NCBI GenBank assembly: GCA_013397695.1
Contig: VYZI01000018.1
Coordinates: 1,007,642 to 1,071,641, forward strand
Direction: 5' to 3'
Length of the DNA stretch: 64,000 nt
Source: Centropus unirufus
Lineage: Eukaryota; Chordata; Aves; Cuculiformes; Centropidae
The notes under the pieces are model-generated. The model made no database searches. It saw only the letters and a list, made by a program, of their open reading frames with translations, and had not been told where the DNA came from. The translations under genes were made by a program, and so were the position numbers. Positions 1 to 12,790 of the stretch are shown here, piece by piece. The first letter of the stretch is position 1. Each line of letters begins with the position of its first letter.

Positions 1-3000
1 GGAAGAGCCTACCACAAGTATATCTTATTTTCTTCATGGAATTGCGTGGTTTAGTTTAAAATGCCTCCCTTCCGTCCCTCCTAAAAACATTAATAGTTCT
101 AAAAATGCTGTGGATGTATGTATAGTACTTATTAATTCACATCCCAATTACATTTATCTTTGTTCCTGAGGAACAAAGCTTATTATAATAGGAAAAACTA
201 ATTGGGGAATTATTACACTAACTCCTCGGATGTACTCATTTATTCCTCAGCAAGGCTGCCTTTTTGTTTCAACAGATCAGCCAGAAAGGGGTCTTCTAAG
301 GGCAGAATGAAGAAGCTGAGATATATTGCTGAATAGGTGCTCTCTTCTTTCATGGTCTTTTCACAGCACTAGGAAATAATTTTGTCAGAACAGGACAGGC
401 ATGCTCAGACTATCACAGCCTGAACCCAAGTTGCTGATCAGAAGGACAAATTCTTTCTCAGAAGTGCTGCAGCAGTGGATCCAAAGGCGTCATCGTATTT
501 GACCTGGCATCAGGTTCTAAAAGCTTGTGCTCAGTTCCTCCCATCGCTCTGTCTGAGACGCTTGAATCAAATTCTTGGCTGTATTACTTAAAATCTTGCT
601 GTTTATAACGGAATGGGAGACAGCATTATAGCAACTTCCCAAATTGGCACCTTCAATTCGGAACGGATGTGGACAAAAATGGATTGTTTAGGCAGAGTTC
701 TTATGCAGCATGCAAAACACATAACATCTTCCTTAACGTGTAACATCTTGCATATTAATTACATTGAAAGATCTTTAAGACTTCAAAGTTGAGTACATAA
801 ACTCAGCAGAAATCAAAGTTAAGATTACTGTGGTCCCCGTTGTGCATTTATTATAATGCAAACTTGAATTTTATGCTTGCTGGCTTCCACCATACATCTT
901 CAAATTCTGTACTGTTGTTTCTCTACACCTCCCTGATTCTTTGTCTCACGTCATCCGTCTTGTCAACTGAATGAAGAAAGGATGCTTTATGGTCACATCA
1001 TGGAAGGTTATCATGAAGCATGCACTAAAGTGGCTGAAAGCTAGGATTTATCTTGCAAAACAAACTTAATGGTGGCTCTCCGCCTCTCCCTAGGTTATAT
1101 ACCCCTCAAAAAAAATAATGATCTCAAAACTCAAGTACATTCTACTTTGTCCTGAAATGAGAGCAGCAGGACATGATTCAGATTTAGTCAAACTGGTACA
1201 GCCAGGGACCTGTCAGTCTGCGCAAAAGCAGTATCAGCAACTTCTCAGATTCTATCATCACAGAAAATAATCAGCAATTCATATGCTTCCTTCTGAGTTT
1301 GTTACAGCCTCAGGGGTAATCAAAGATTATAACAGCTCTCATAGCTTTCACATTAGTGAAATATTTTCCATCAAACTAGCCCATGATTGGTTTCTAAGTG
1401 CTGGTTCAGGCCTTTATATTTTAGAGGACACATGGGTTAATGTGGCCTAGTTACTGCTTCAGCGTCTATTTCTCTTCAAATAGGTTTATGCTGATTCTGT
1501 CCCCCCAATCCCCTTGCGAAGTGGACCAGAAGTATTTTACATCTGCCAGTGAAGGTGAGCCAGCTGGAATGGGCTACGGGAAGGAAAAGAGGAGCTGACT
1601 ACTAACTTAGTCAGAAATCTCTGTCTCTTCTCCAGCACTGCCCTTGCTGGACTAAGCATCCCTAGCCTACCACCAAGACAACTAATAGGAGGAACTAATT
1701 TGCTTTTTCCTCTTTGTGCATTTTCAATTATGTCCCTCATTTTTATTTGCTGCCTATGTAGTTCTTATTTGAAGGGCCCAGCAATCAGCCAGAGCAGAAG
1801 TGGAAGTCTGCAGATAAGAGCGTCGGGCACTCGTATTGCTGGCTGCCCTCACCCCTCAGTGCCAAGTGCCTCTTTGGCGTTTGGCACAGCACCACAGCTT
1901 GGGAGCTTGCCGTTTCCTTAGCAGGGTCTGAATGCAGCCACTTGGTGCCCTGCTGCAATGCCAAAGTATGCTCCGGAGCTCCGGACTGTATACAGGAGGA
2001 GCAAATTACAGATGCAGCCAAGTGGATGTTGCCAGTCTGTTTATTTACAGTCCCCTTTATAGCGTGTCTATGCACTCTGATTTTTGCCTTCTCCCTTTTG
2101 TGAAGGCATGGAGGAGTGTGAGCCACTCTGCTCTTCTCCCTCTGAAACACACTGCTCCAGCGAGCAGGTGAAGTTTCCTGAGAGCTGTACTTTATGCTCA
2201 TTGCCTAACAGCATAGCAAGAAAAATCTAAGCAATTCACTTAAAAAAATAAGCGTTTCCTAGGGTCGCTGGGTATTTTGTGGGGTTTTTTTTCATTGTTT
2301 TTTAATCAAGAAATGGCATTATTTTCTTACAGACATTTTATTTCCCTTTTTATAATCATGGAGGCAAAAAAGGCACTGAAGATTTGCCTTCTATTCCTGT
2401 ACTGAGCACTTAAAAACATTCTTATTTCACTTTGATTTACTATGGCTGAAATAGTTCACATTTTCCAAGTCATAGCCAGAATCACCCCAAGTATAACATG
2501 AGGAATCAGCCTGTTAGCTTTTTATAGAGAGAATAGAAGAGAATAATAGGTGTTTCCTGGATATTTACAGGTGAGGAAATCAGAGCTTCAGGAACCACAG
2601 AATAAAGCCCAAATTCTGGCAGCACAGACCTTTGCTCTGCAGCTAGACTTCTCTTTCTCCTCTGACTCTCTTCTGCTCTCACAATAAGCACCTGGCTGCA
2701 AAGTTCCTTTTCCCTCCATGTCTTCCTCTTTTCGGTTTCCTTTTTTCTTTGTGTTCTCAGGCTTTTTGTACCAATTCAGGAGTTTCTCATTGTCTTTCTA
2801 TGGCTTCCATGCAAACCAGCAGAGACCTCTTTTGACTATGGTTGCAGTTTTTTAAAATACTCTTCTCGGCCTTTGGAGGACCTGAAAACTACTTACTTAA
2901 GGTGGTTTATTTTTCCCACAAAATATTTGAGCTGTTTCTGATTAAACTTGAAAAAACAAAAGAGCTTGCAGCAAACACCTGATAAGATACACAGGGCTAA

Positions 3001-6000
3001 ATATGGAAAAAAATGTTGCCATCAGCAGGAGATTGTTGTTCACTCTTTGACAGGTTTTACAGTTTGTGGCATTTTTAACATAAAGATACAGGTTCCCTAG
3101 TTCCTATGAGGAATCTCTTTAAAGAGCAACTCTTTGTTAAATATGTGAGCCTGAATTAAATACGTTCCTGACTTGTTTCTAGTCTTAAATACATGTTATT
3201 GTCAGGAAAAAAAGTCTTACTTAAAAGAATAGACTAGCTTTAAGGGAGAACCTCTTCAAATATTAATTATGGTTCAAAGTTTCCTGTTAATTTGTCTTTT
3301 TTTTTCTAACAAGAACTGGATGGATGAGCTGCTTCCTCTCAGTTCCTAGATAGGAAATCAGCCAGATAGGAAATCCTGTTTCTAAGGAGAAAGTCCACTG
3401 ATGTGCCGCGGTGAGAAAGAGAAGCCACTAGTAGCAGTAGCCTTTCCCTACTGCTTTACAGGAGCTCAGTGATCATTAGGTGATTCTGAAAAGTGGTTCC
3501 TATGTCGCTGCACTGCTTCCATTTTTGTGCATAGAAGTAATTAGGTCATCAGCCTAATTCTGTAAAGAAATACAGTTGCTGCATACAAATCCTACCATTT
3601 GCTGAGTCCTGAAAATCTGTTCCTTGACACTGTTTCATCTCTGTCTTTACAGAAAGCTTGTAGCAAACATCTGTGACGCTTCAACAGCATTTATTTCTTT
3701 CCCTAGTCAGCACAGGGAAAAGCTAAGAAGCCTTTATCATCCTTGAATTGCTTTCTTCCCAGTTAAATAGTTCATGACACAAGGAAACTGGTTAAAGGGA
3801 GAGGGTTGCTAACCATAAATATTTTAGGCATAAGACCATTGAAGGATGTTTTGCAAATACACCTTGAGGAATACATTTCATTTCAAAGCAAGCAGTTGCA
3901 AAATTGTGGTTTAAAACGAATGGGACATATGTATTGCACCACTATGTTTATAAAGGTTTTGATAGTTTCTTGTAAGACTTGTTGTACGCAAAATTCTGGG
4001 GCACGTTTAGAGAAATCTAAATTCTCCGTGTGTCTGGTGAATATGAAAGCGGCTGCTTTTGCGGCATCCTGGCTGTACATGGTTAGCTTGCTTGTCCCAG
4101 AAAACCCAGAATTCCTGCAATAATTAGTAAATAATAAATTATAAGAAAGCAGTTAAGTAATTCTTGTTGTACTCTTTCTTTATGAATGTTAATATAGCTA
4201 GGGGTCTTTTATTCTGGATACAGTCAGTTTTACAACATCCTTAAAGTACTGTACGGCAATTTACAATCATAGTGCGAAACCTGTCTTTAGCATACCTGGA
4301 AAACAATGAGACGTGGGTTTGAAGTACTGACCAGCCTATTTCAACTACCAGAATAACGTTGATTTTGAAAATCAATCTGGTCTTCAAACTGGTCTTCTCT
4401 CTATTCAGTCTGGTCTCACAGTAGAGATACAATGAACTTAAGCTGCTTTCTGAAGTTAACACCGGGGAAAGAGGATCACATCTCTTGTTCACTTCTTTTT
4501 CAGTAAAGGTAGGTTTCTCTCTTTGCCTGCTTGTGTCTCATTTACTTAAATCTTAAAAAAAACCCAACCCACCCAAACAAACAAGAAAACCCCAACCCAA
4601 GTTCAATTTTTAGAATTCTTTTTTCTAAGGCTCTCCTGTAATGATTTTCTAAACCAGAATTTATTTTTAGCATGCAATATATATATCCATGGGTGAATAG
4701 AAAGAAGGACAGATAAATCATTCCTAGCACTGAAAAAAAAATAGGAAAAAGTAATTAAAAGATGGTTTCTGAATTCTGTTTTGATATCTGTACTTAATCA
4801 TATCACATTACATGAGGAGAAAAGAGGAGAATGGAGAGAGAAATTACCTGTGGTTCGGTTTTCTTTTTAAGATACCCGTGTCTTGATTTAAGCCAGAGAA
4901 ATGCCAAGGTGGGAGAGGGCAGAAAAGCAAAGGATCAGAAAATCCCCTATTAATTTTCAGTGTAGAGTGTTTTTCCTTTTTCTTATGTTAATCTAAACAG
5001 CTATTTTGGACTGGTTTATGAGAAATAAAATTCTCCTAAGACTGGGATTCATGCTTTGCTCCTGAGATTGGCCTGACAGTGTCATACAAATTAGTGAAGA
5101 CCCTACTGAAGGCAGTCTCTGCTCAAATGTAGCATTCCCAGTTAGGTGCTCTTTCAGATGGCTCCTTATTGCCAGGTTGGGTCAGAACACATCCTAAGAT
5201 AGAGAAGGATTTGTGATGGCGAGATTATTTGTGCAAGCACACAAGAGGGATAAATGGGCATGTCAGTAAAGATTTAGGGTTGTGCTTCCCAAGTTCATGT
5301 GAAAGCAAGAAGATTAATGCATTACTTTTCAAAAGAAAGATTTAATTAAGTAGGTAAAGAGGAAGTATATTTAAGCATATTTTTTCACTTCTAGTGCCCA
5401 TACTTCAGTGGCATATTGAAAATCTGAAAGAGTCAGAGAAAATCTACTAAATGAATCGAGGCTTTTTATGGTGGGAGGTTTTAGGAACCATTTATCAAAG
5501 AGAAGGTTAAGAGCTGATCTGATTGCAGTGTATGAGTGCCTGCACATTTAGAAAGTATCTGAGATTAGGATGACCTTTAACAGTGAATCACCACTAGATT
5601 GAGTGGTTTATAACGGCAGTGGTAAGATGTGGCTTTTAAATGTGGAAATAATCGATCATTAGCATTGCTTCACAATGTTATAAATTTACCTTAGTTGGAA
5701 ACTGACATCAGGTGTTAGGGTTTTTTCCCCCAGAATTTGGGCTCTGGTTGATTGCAAATTATTGCACCTCATAACAGGAAAGGCTGAAACTCTCTAGTGA
5801 ATGAAATTGTCATGCATTTTTCAGGAAATCAGATGTAATGGTTCCATCTGGCTTAAAACAAATCTGTAAATTGCTGCAGACATCACTTTCTCTATTCTGC
5901 ATGATTGAAAATACAGACATGTAGAGAGAATCATCCCCTTTTTAATTTTTCCATGCAAGCTGTACTTTAGAAGGGAAATGTGCAAGAGGGTATCACAGCA

Positions 6001-7184
6001 AGTGTGCTTTATGCCACAGGACTGGACATAAAAAAGTAGGGAGGGAAGCCTAACAGCTAGTGGCATCTGGCAGAAAATCAGTTTCCTAAGCCCAGGACTC
6101 CAATGCTGCAACTATTAACAGAAATAGCATGGAATTTTCAGAAAAAAAAATTGACTGAACCTTATCTCTAAAACAAAAATAAGAAATCAGAATTTATAAA
6201 TACTTCACATCTTTTAAGATAGAAAAGCTTCTGAGCTCTGGGTGTTCTTGTAGTTGTCTTCTGCAAAAAATGAAGTAGAATTGTGAACTCCAAAATTGTC
6301 TCTTTCCCTTCTTGTTTGTGTTTTGGTTTTTTTTTTAATATTCATTATTACTGCAACAGCTCTTTATGGATAGTGGTAGTATCTGGCATGTTAGCAAGTC
6401 AATTACAGCAAGACTTTTGTTTTGTTTTAAAATGTCTCTGGGCTGATTTCACTGGCCTGTATTAGCGTGTGGCAGTCACAGCTATCTCAGCCATGGTTTT
6501 CCTCAGGGAAGCTAGAGCTTGGCACCAATCTTTTGAAGGAAAGGAGAAACAAGCACAGTGAGAAGTTACATTCAGAGATATTTGCCTTCAGCATATGACG
6601 TTGTTATTGTTACTTTGAGAACTATGTGGAAAAGAAGAAAGATATTATTCACTGACATCATTTTTAGTGTATGCTTACAGCTTCCTGCACTTGGGGAAGG
6701 ACATCTACTCAGGTTTTTTGTGGATTTTTTTTTTTAAAGGGTCTTGTTGCAACCTGTAACCAGTGTAACTTCAGTGTGAACCAAATTTTTGCTCTATGCA
6801 AATGTGCTACCTGTAAATGAAATAAGAGAGATGGTCAACAGCAAAATATGATTAAATCAACCTTCAGCTGGACCACAGGATTATTGTAAAAAAATCCTAT
6901 AATGTTGTAAATTAATTATTCTTCTTTAGTTAAATATTCACAGAAGTTTCTGGATCAGCTGCTGAGAATCTGACAGAAATAATCCCCTGGCTCGGTTATT
7001 GGACATCTACATCCGCCTGGTCTTTCAAACTCAAAGTGTTGTGAAGAGCACAGGGTGGTGTTTAGACAACTGAAGGCTTACTCCACAGAAGTACATCTCT
7101 GAGGGAACGCACTCTGTGCTAGCCAAGGAGGGCCAGTACATGGGGAGCCTTGACAGCATTCCCACAAGAAAATGAAGTTATTCA
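1..7184. other. Non-coding sequence upstream of the first visible exon (probable ZNF385B intron)
   Basis: No exon-like open frame with splice borders and no family I recognise occurs here on either strand. The sequence is A+T rich with scattered homopolymer runs. I looked for the N-terminal finger exons known from long ZNF385B isoforms and did not find them. Calling it intron is an inference: the exon at 12680 begins directly after a good splice acceptor, so some exon must lie further upstream. No CpG-rich promoter-like block was seen. Confidence 0.6.
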
Positions 7185-7508
7185 CATCATAGAATTGTGT
7201 GGACTGGAGAAGACCCTTAAGGTCCTTGCATCCAATCATTAACTGAACGCTACCAAGTCCACCACTAAACCATGTCCCACTACTACACATCCTTTAAATG
7301 CCTCCAGGGAATAGGAATCAATGACTTCTCTGAGCAGCCTGATCAAGTGTGATAACCCTTTCAGTGAATAGGCTTTTCCTAATATTCGGTCTAAGCCTCC
7401 CCTGGCACAACTTGATACCATTTCCTCTTGTCCTATCAGTTGTTTCATGGGAAAAGAAACCAATACCCACCCGACTACAACCTCCTTTCAGGTAGAGCAC
7501 CATCAGTA
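7185..7508 (-). mobile_element. CR1 LINE remnant, 3' end
   Basis: Read on the minus strand, 7508 down to about 7240 translates with frame changes into the C-terminal part of a CR1 ORF2. Recognisable pieces include LKGGCSRVG, a TDRTRGNGIKL block and an NIRKSLFTERVI block, all typical of the end of the CR1 reverse-transcriptase polyprotein. The minus-strand 3' end carries one copy of the ATTCTATG octamer that ends CR1 elements. The copy is truncated at its 5' end, which is usual for CR1, and has frameshifts, so it is an old inactive insertion. The subfamily was not determined. Confidence 0.88.
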
Positions 7509-9585
7509 GAGCTGACTCAGGTGCTTCTGGTGGTGTATAATAAGCAAGGAAATGTATAAGAGTATAGCATTGATTTGAAGAGTAAATTACACTTGGCGTT
7601 AGCCAAATGAGAAATATGTTCCCTGTTGGGATACAAGCAGCATGGATGTGGAGAGTACAGATTCTTGCTAGTTTACATTGGCCAAATATGACAAGTTTTG
7701 CATCATGTTAACATCTTTGATTTTATGGCCGGGCATTTTAAATATGTGCTCCGTTCAGTGTGTATATTCAGTTCTGTCACTCTTTTAGGCATCAGTACAG
7801 TTATGGTAGGAGGCTGTATATGTATGACAGAATTGATGATGTTTCAGTGTATGATCATTCTCCACAGTGGCAGCGTGCTCAACTTTCATGACAACTGGAG
7901 CTCAAACACAGGAGGAGCTCACGTAAGCCTTGGGATCTAGAGGGATGTTGAAAAATTCTGATTGTTGTTTGCCTACAGTAACAAGAAGAGGAAAAAGAAG
8001 TGTTGTTCACCAGTTACAAAAATCCCAGAATACAGTTTCGATGCTGCTCCTGCATTGATAATTTATACATGCCACTGTTTTCTTCCTTTGATTGCCTGAG
8101 GGAAGCATTGGATTATATTATCAGTTTGTTCTACAGTACAGTTTTAAATTTTGCTTTATCAGAGTAAAACAACACAGTATGCTGTAGGGTCACTCTCAGT
8201 GATTTTTTTTTTTTTTTTTTTGCAAAACTTCTTTATGCCTGGTGGTTAAGTAATACTCAGATAATCTCTTATACCTACTTACCAATATTTAGTTTACAAG
8301 TGCTTGTCCAACAAGCAACTCTAAATTTGACACAAGAGTTACATCATGGTGAGAGATAACTGAACTGAGGGCATAATTTCCCAGTCACAGTATTAAACCT
8401 TGCTCAGATTTAAGGTTATGCTTCTGTTAGGAAAAAACAGAACTTTTGCATATATATTTTTGCTAGAATGGTAGCAATAGTATGTATAACATTGGCTTAG
8501 TAGATCAGAGAATGAAAACTTAGAAATTAGATCATTATAAAGAAATGCAAGTGTAAATCAGTGAGCTATCACTAGCTCAGGTGTGTAACCATCCATTTAG
8601 CCCCAGATACGTGGCAAGCACCAAAAGCTTCAACTCAGATAAGTGTCTGGGTTTATCCAAACTTTTGACTGGAGGCTGTACCTGAACAAAACCTAAAACA
8701 AATATTCTTCATTTTCAGCATCACAAAAAGCAGCTTTTCTTATAATGTCAACTCATTTAAACGAAAGGCTTGGGAATGACATCTAACCTTTCTGTTTGGA
8801 GCAGCTTTCCTTTTGATTGTATCAGTGCAATTTATTTTGGAGGCTCACAAATTGGTGTTTATACTGTCTGCTATGTTTAAAGAGATCTTTTAAAATAACC
8901 AGAACTTCAGTTTCGCAAAAGGTGTTCTCCAGAGGCACTTGATCATTTTTTTTCTCCTTCCTACACCTACTTTGATGTCCCTTAGTAGTCTGATTTCGTT
9001 CCAAAAAGACATCAGAAGAATCTGTGGTACTATGACATGAAGCAGGGCAGAGAGAATTTCTGATAGCAAGAGTGGTAAGATAATTAAAGGGTGAAACTTT
9101 TTAATTACTAACCATTATATATAACAGTGCATATAAAACTGCTTTTGGACCTGAATACTGAAAAGTGGCAAATAAATGCAAGTTTTTAAAACCTGTTCCA
9201 TGGAGAATGCAAGGTTTTTCGCTGGCATAATTTTTTCCAAATGAATTAATAGAAACCTTAATGGTGTAAGAGGACTCCTCATACTGTAAATGGCCTGTAA
9301 ATTGTCAATGTAATTCCTTTTTAAAGAGATAGGCATCTCTTCAAACGTGTTTGTAAAAAATGTTTGAATAAGGATGTTTTAATTGACATGTTTTGAATTA
9401 CTAGAAAGGATTTTCATGGAACCTATTGGCAAAGATTTGTAACAAAAATAAATTGGCATAAGATGATCTTTCCTGCCAAAAAGATACTTGAGGTACACAA
9501 GCTGAGGAAGATTTCTAATGGTGAAGCTCTCCATAGTAGAGGGGACAAAGAGAGACCAAAGCATTGTGAAAAGCCTTAATGAGAC
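7509..9585. other. Non-coding stretch with a T19 run
   Basis: Probable intron of ZNF385B. It has a 19-base T run at 8203-8221 and no supported gene or RNA. Short open frames in it have no splice-site context or family resemblance that I can see. Confidence 0.55.
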
Positions 9586-9650
9586 TGAGAAGCCAGACAG
9601 AAAGTGGTTGGACAAGTTCCATGTAGATAAATGTAAAGTGATGCACACAC
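9586..9650 (+). mobile_element. Short CR1/L3-like reverse-transcriptase remnant
   Basis: One plus-strand frame reads RKWLDKFHVDKCKVMH. This resembles the conserved block of CR1/L3-type reverse transcriptases in which a W-x-F-x-V-x-K-C-K-V-M-H pattern follows the catalytic region. The similarity is confined to about 20 codons and the flanks are too decayed to place ends. It may be a much older LINE fragment than the other CR1 copies here. Confidence 0.5.
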
Positions 9651-11689
9651 AAAGAAAATTTCACGTGGAAAGTAAAATGCTATGAATTGGCCATTAACAT
9701 TTGGGAGGCTTGTTGCCAAAACATAGTACCTTCTACTTTATTGGAAAGACATTTTTATTTTTAACTTGGTATTAAAACAATTGAGATAGGAGGGCAAGAC
9801 TAAAAGGTTATTAAACTTAGATATGGTTCTACCAGAGCACTGTAAATCACTTTATTAATTCTTCCCCTCACATAAACACCATAGTGCAGATTTTTATTTG
9901 CATTTATGGTAGTTGTTAACTTCTGGTTTTATTTTGTTTCATAGAACTGTGTTTGAAATACCAGTTTTCCCCACTGGGCAAAGTATGCTGCTTCATTTCC
10001 TAATATATACTTCAACAAATTACTCTCCTATTCATTCATTCCCTGCAATGAAGAAGATAATTTTGTGTGGTGATCTGAGATCACTTTACCCTGCAGCATT
10101 AATCTTCTAGCAGAGAGATACTATTTCATTTTTCCAGTATGCTGTAATCCACCCCAGTTTCTGATATATTTAAAAGCTATTAATTGTTAATGTTACACTT
10201 CTTGAATTCTAATCATGACCAGACTACATGCGGGGCTCCAGTTTGGGAAGGATCATTAACCATTCCCCTGAGGATCCCGAGTGGTACTTTCTGGAGTCAG
10301 TCTGAGCTGTATTATTTGTGAGAGTTTGTCCTTGTGTTGCTACATCTATTTGGAACCGAGGCTTTGTGCACAGTCTGCGTTGTATGGTTTTGCCAAAAGC
10401 TAGTGCTGTGGATCGTTATCTGGAATGCACAGAGGAATCATTGATCATTGTTTCTTTAACTTTTTAATTTTTTTTAAACGGGACTGCAGGCACTAGTGGA
10501 TATTTCTGCTGATTCTTTTCACCAGTCTCAGACACTTCAAATGGTTGAGGTACTTGTCAGCATTACTTTTTTGTTCTAGACTACATAATCTAACAAATAG
10601 TAATTAAGTTGAAAATCTTCCATTTAAGAAGAAAACAAACTCTATTCCCTAGTTATAAAGCAATCTTTTAATATATGTTGTAATAATATCCTGGCTGACT
10701 CTTAATCTTCATGTATAATTGTGATATATTATGCAGGGTGATGTGATAAATGGTACAAGTCAGAAATGGATGCTTTTTATTGTATGTATAAGGATTTAAA
10801 CTTTGGACTGTCATATTCTGGAAACAGAGCAAATGGGAAGGGCATTTAGAGTTTTTTGTGGGCTTTATTACATTAATTGTAACAACACTGTAGTGTCATT
10901 TAATAATTGAGTTTTTTCTAGACAAGGTGTTTTTACCTCTGTAATTTTCTTAATATATCCTCGTGGCAATGAAATACGGTATTTAATTGGAAAAGTTAAT
11001 AAAACTTGCATAATTTCTTCAGAAAATTTGCTAGCAATAACAGTTGCAAAAGCATGCATTTGGCCTAAAAGGAATGTAGCAAGAAATACATGTAGCTGTA
11101 GTGAAAATAATTTGTAAAGTGTTTAAAGTTAGGTAATAAACTATAGACGAGTGTTGTCTTAGATATGATGGAATATATTTTTCTTGTATTTACATGTCTG
11201 TGCATTGCATTTTTGTGGAGAAAATCCTCATTTGTGCAAGCTTCTCCGCAAGATTAATTGTGTTCTAAGTGAAAAATATGATCTTTATCCTTAGGATAAG
11301 AATGTCTTGAAACAACTAATTTACTGGTAGAATTCTTTAACTAATGAATCAGTAACTTCAATTTTTCTCTCTTCCTTTTGTAATTCAGCTTAGTATCAAA
11401 TATGTGATGTATTTGATATGTACCATCTGAGATTAAATAGCTAGGTTTGATGTCTTGGAATAGTACTGTAAAGGCAAAAAAACCAGAACCATCACTGTGA
11501 CTTCAAGCAAGCTTCAGAAAGACATAACTTCATGGCAAATTGAACTATTTTCTCCTGCACTAGTTTTAAAACATGATTGGGTAATGAGCACATGTCTTTT
11601 CTTGTAGACCATCAGGTTTTGCCCTTTCCTCCCCTGAATCCATTTCTCATCTTAAGTAAGGATTGAGGACTGCTCATTCACAGATGTGC
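9651..11689. other. Non-coding, A+T-rich intronic stretch
   Basis: Probable ZNF385B intron. No repeat, RNA gene or exon was recognised on either strand. Confidence 0.5.
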
Positions 11690-11775
11690 ATAGGATAATG
11701 CGGGTTGAAAGGCACATCAGAAGTCATGTGGTCCATCCTCCAGGTCAGAGCCAGGTCAGCTCTGGGAATTATCAG
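11690..11775 (-). mobile_element. CR1 LINE 3'-terminal remnant
   Basis: The plus strand reads as a diverged reverse complement of a CR1 3' end: a GTTGAAAGGCACATCAGAAG block followed by a GTCATGTGGTCCATCCTCC block. These parallel the usual pattern of a 'GTTGGAAGGGACCTC' block followed by 'GGTCATCTAGTCCAACCCC'. It is short and without coding sequence. The call rests on pattern memory only, so the ends are approximate. Confidence 0.6.
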
Positions 11776-12679
11776 AGTTATTTTCTTTTTTATGGATTAG
11801 AAACATATATTTGAATCTTTTTGTGTCAGGAAATTTATTTTTGCCTATATCAATGCTACACCAAGGAAAAGGATATATTTTGCTTCACTGAGGCCTTGAT
11901 GCAGTGGCAGTCATAACATTTTTCCTTAACATCCAGTGCCGTTCCCCAGCTCCTGAAGTATTAACGAAAGAGCTGTCTGTGATCTTGAGGTTATTTTGAA
12001 CTGATAACCAACAGGAGTCCCAGTATTTAGCAAAGATGTAATCAGTTCCTAGTTCCTGAAAATAGCCAGTCAAATTTAGGATTAATATATTCAGTGCTTC
12101 ACTTACCTCACATTTTTCACAGTGCTAAAATGTTTTCTCAAGTGTGGCAACTTCAGTATCATTTCCTGGTGCATGAACTTCTCTGAACTTCAACATTCCC
12201 GTGGGCTCACCAGATCTTTATGGAAATGTCTGGGGATTGCGACCTTTTTCCTAGCAAGTGATGTTTCTAATGGAGCTTGCAAAGGACCTCCTCTCATAAA
12301 GAGGTCTCCAGGAGAGAATATTTTTCCAAATAAGTGCTAATATCTATCACTCAATAGAAAAACAGGTAGACAGAACTGAGTGATTTGTTAAGGAGCAAAA
12401 GTGGTTTCTTGTAATGTGGTTATTGGATCAGTGGGTGATTGGGGAAGGCTTTTAGGGGGCTTTTTGCAGTTCAGACGTGATAGTGAGCAGCATGGAGGAT
12501 GTACAGGGTTGGGGGTGGAACACTTTCATAGTCTAGGTATGGCAGCAAAAATAAAGCTTCCTCTTGCCAATGTCAAAAAAAAAATAAAGGAAAGAAAAAG
12601 CTTCCAAGAGACAGTGTTATTTTTTATTTTTCTTCTATGCTGTATAAAAATGGTAAATTTCTTATTGTTTGTTCTCCAG

Positions 12680-12790
12680 ATGGATCCTGTGCAAAAAGCA
12701 GTCATAAACCATACATTTGGAGTGTCCATTCCCCCGAAGAAGAAACAGGTCATTTCTTGTAATGTCTGCCAGCTTCGCTTTAACTCTGAT
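12680..12790 (+). CDS. ZNF385B: ZNF385B exon (first visible), start of finger 1
   Basis: This 37-codon exon encodes MDPVQKAVINHTFGVSIPPK and then the first half of a U1/matrin-type finger, with ligands C27 and C30. It follows an acceptor (gtttgttctccag) and ends at a strong donor (GAT|gtgagt) in phase 0. The wording matches the vertebrate ZNF385 family, and the PPKKKQVISCNVCQLRFNSD segment fits ZNF385B better than ZNF385D as I recall the human proteins. ZNF385 proteins are nuclear and use these fingers for nucleic-acid binding, including double-stranded RNA; ZNF385B has been linked to p53-dependent apoptosis in B cells. The ATG is the first triplet of the exon. It can serve as the start in short transcripts but is probably an internal Met in long ones, whose upstream exons are not visible here. 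Confidence 0.95.

Noticed and set aside
1785..2201. Minus-strand 138-codon open frame, among the longest outside the exons
   Set aside because: No motif, family resemblance, splice borders or codon bias that I can support. Overlapping plus-strand frames of similar length point to a locally stop-poor, less A+T-rich patch.
3806..4123. Overlapping plus and minus frames of 105 and 65 codons
   Set aside because: No recognisable protein or splice context. Open frames on both strands of the same segment suggest chance.
8203..8221. T19 run as a possible minus-strand retroposon poly(A) tail
   Set aside because: No target-site duplication or retroposon body is recognisable next to it, so it is left as a homopolymer run.
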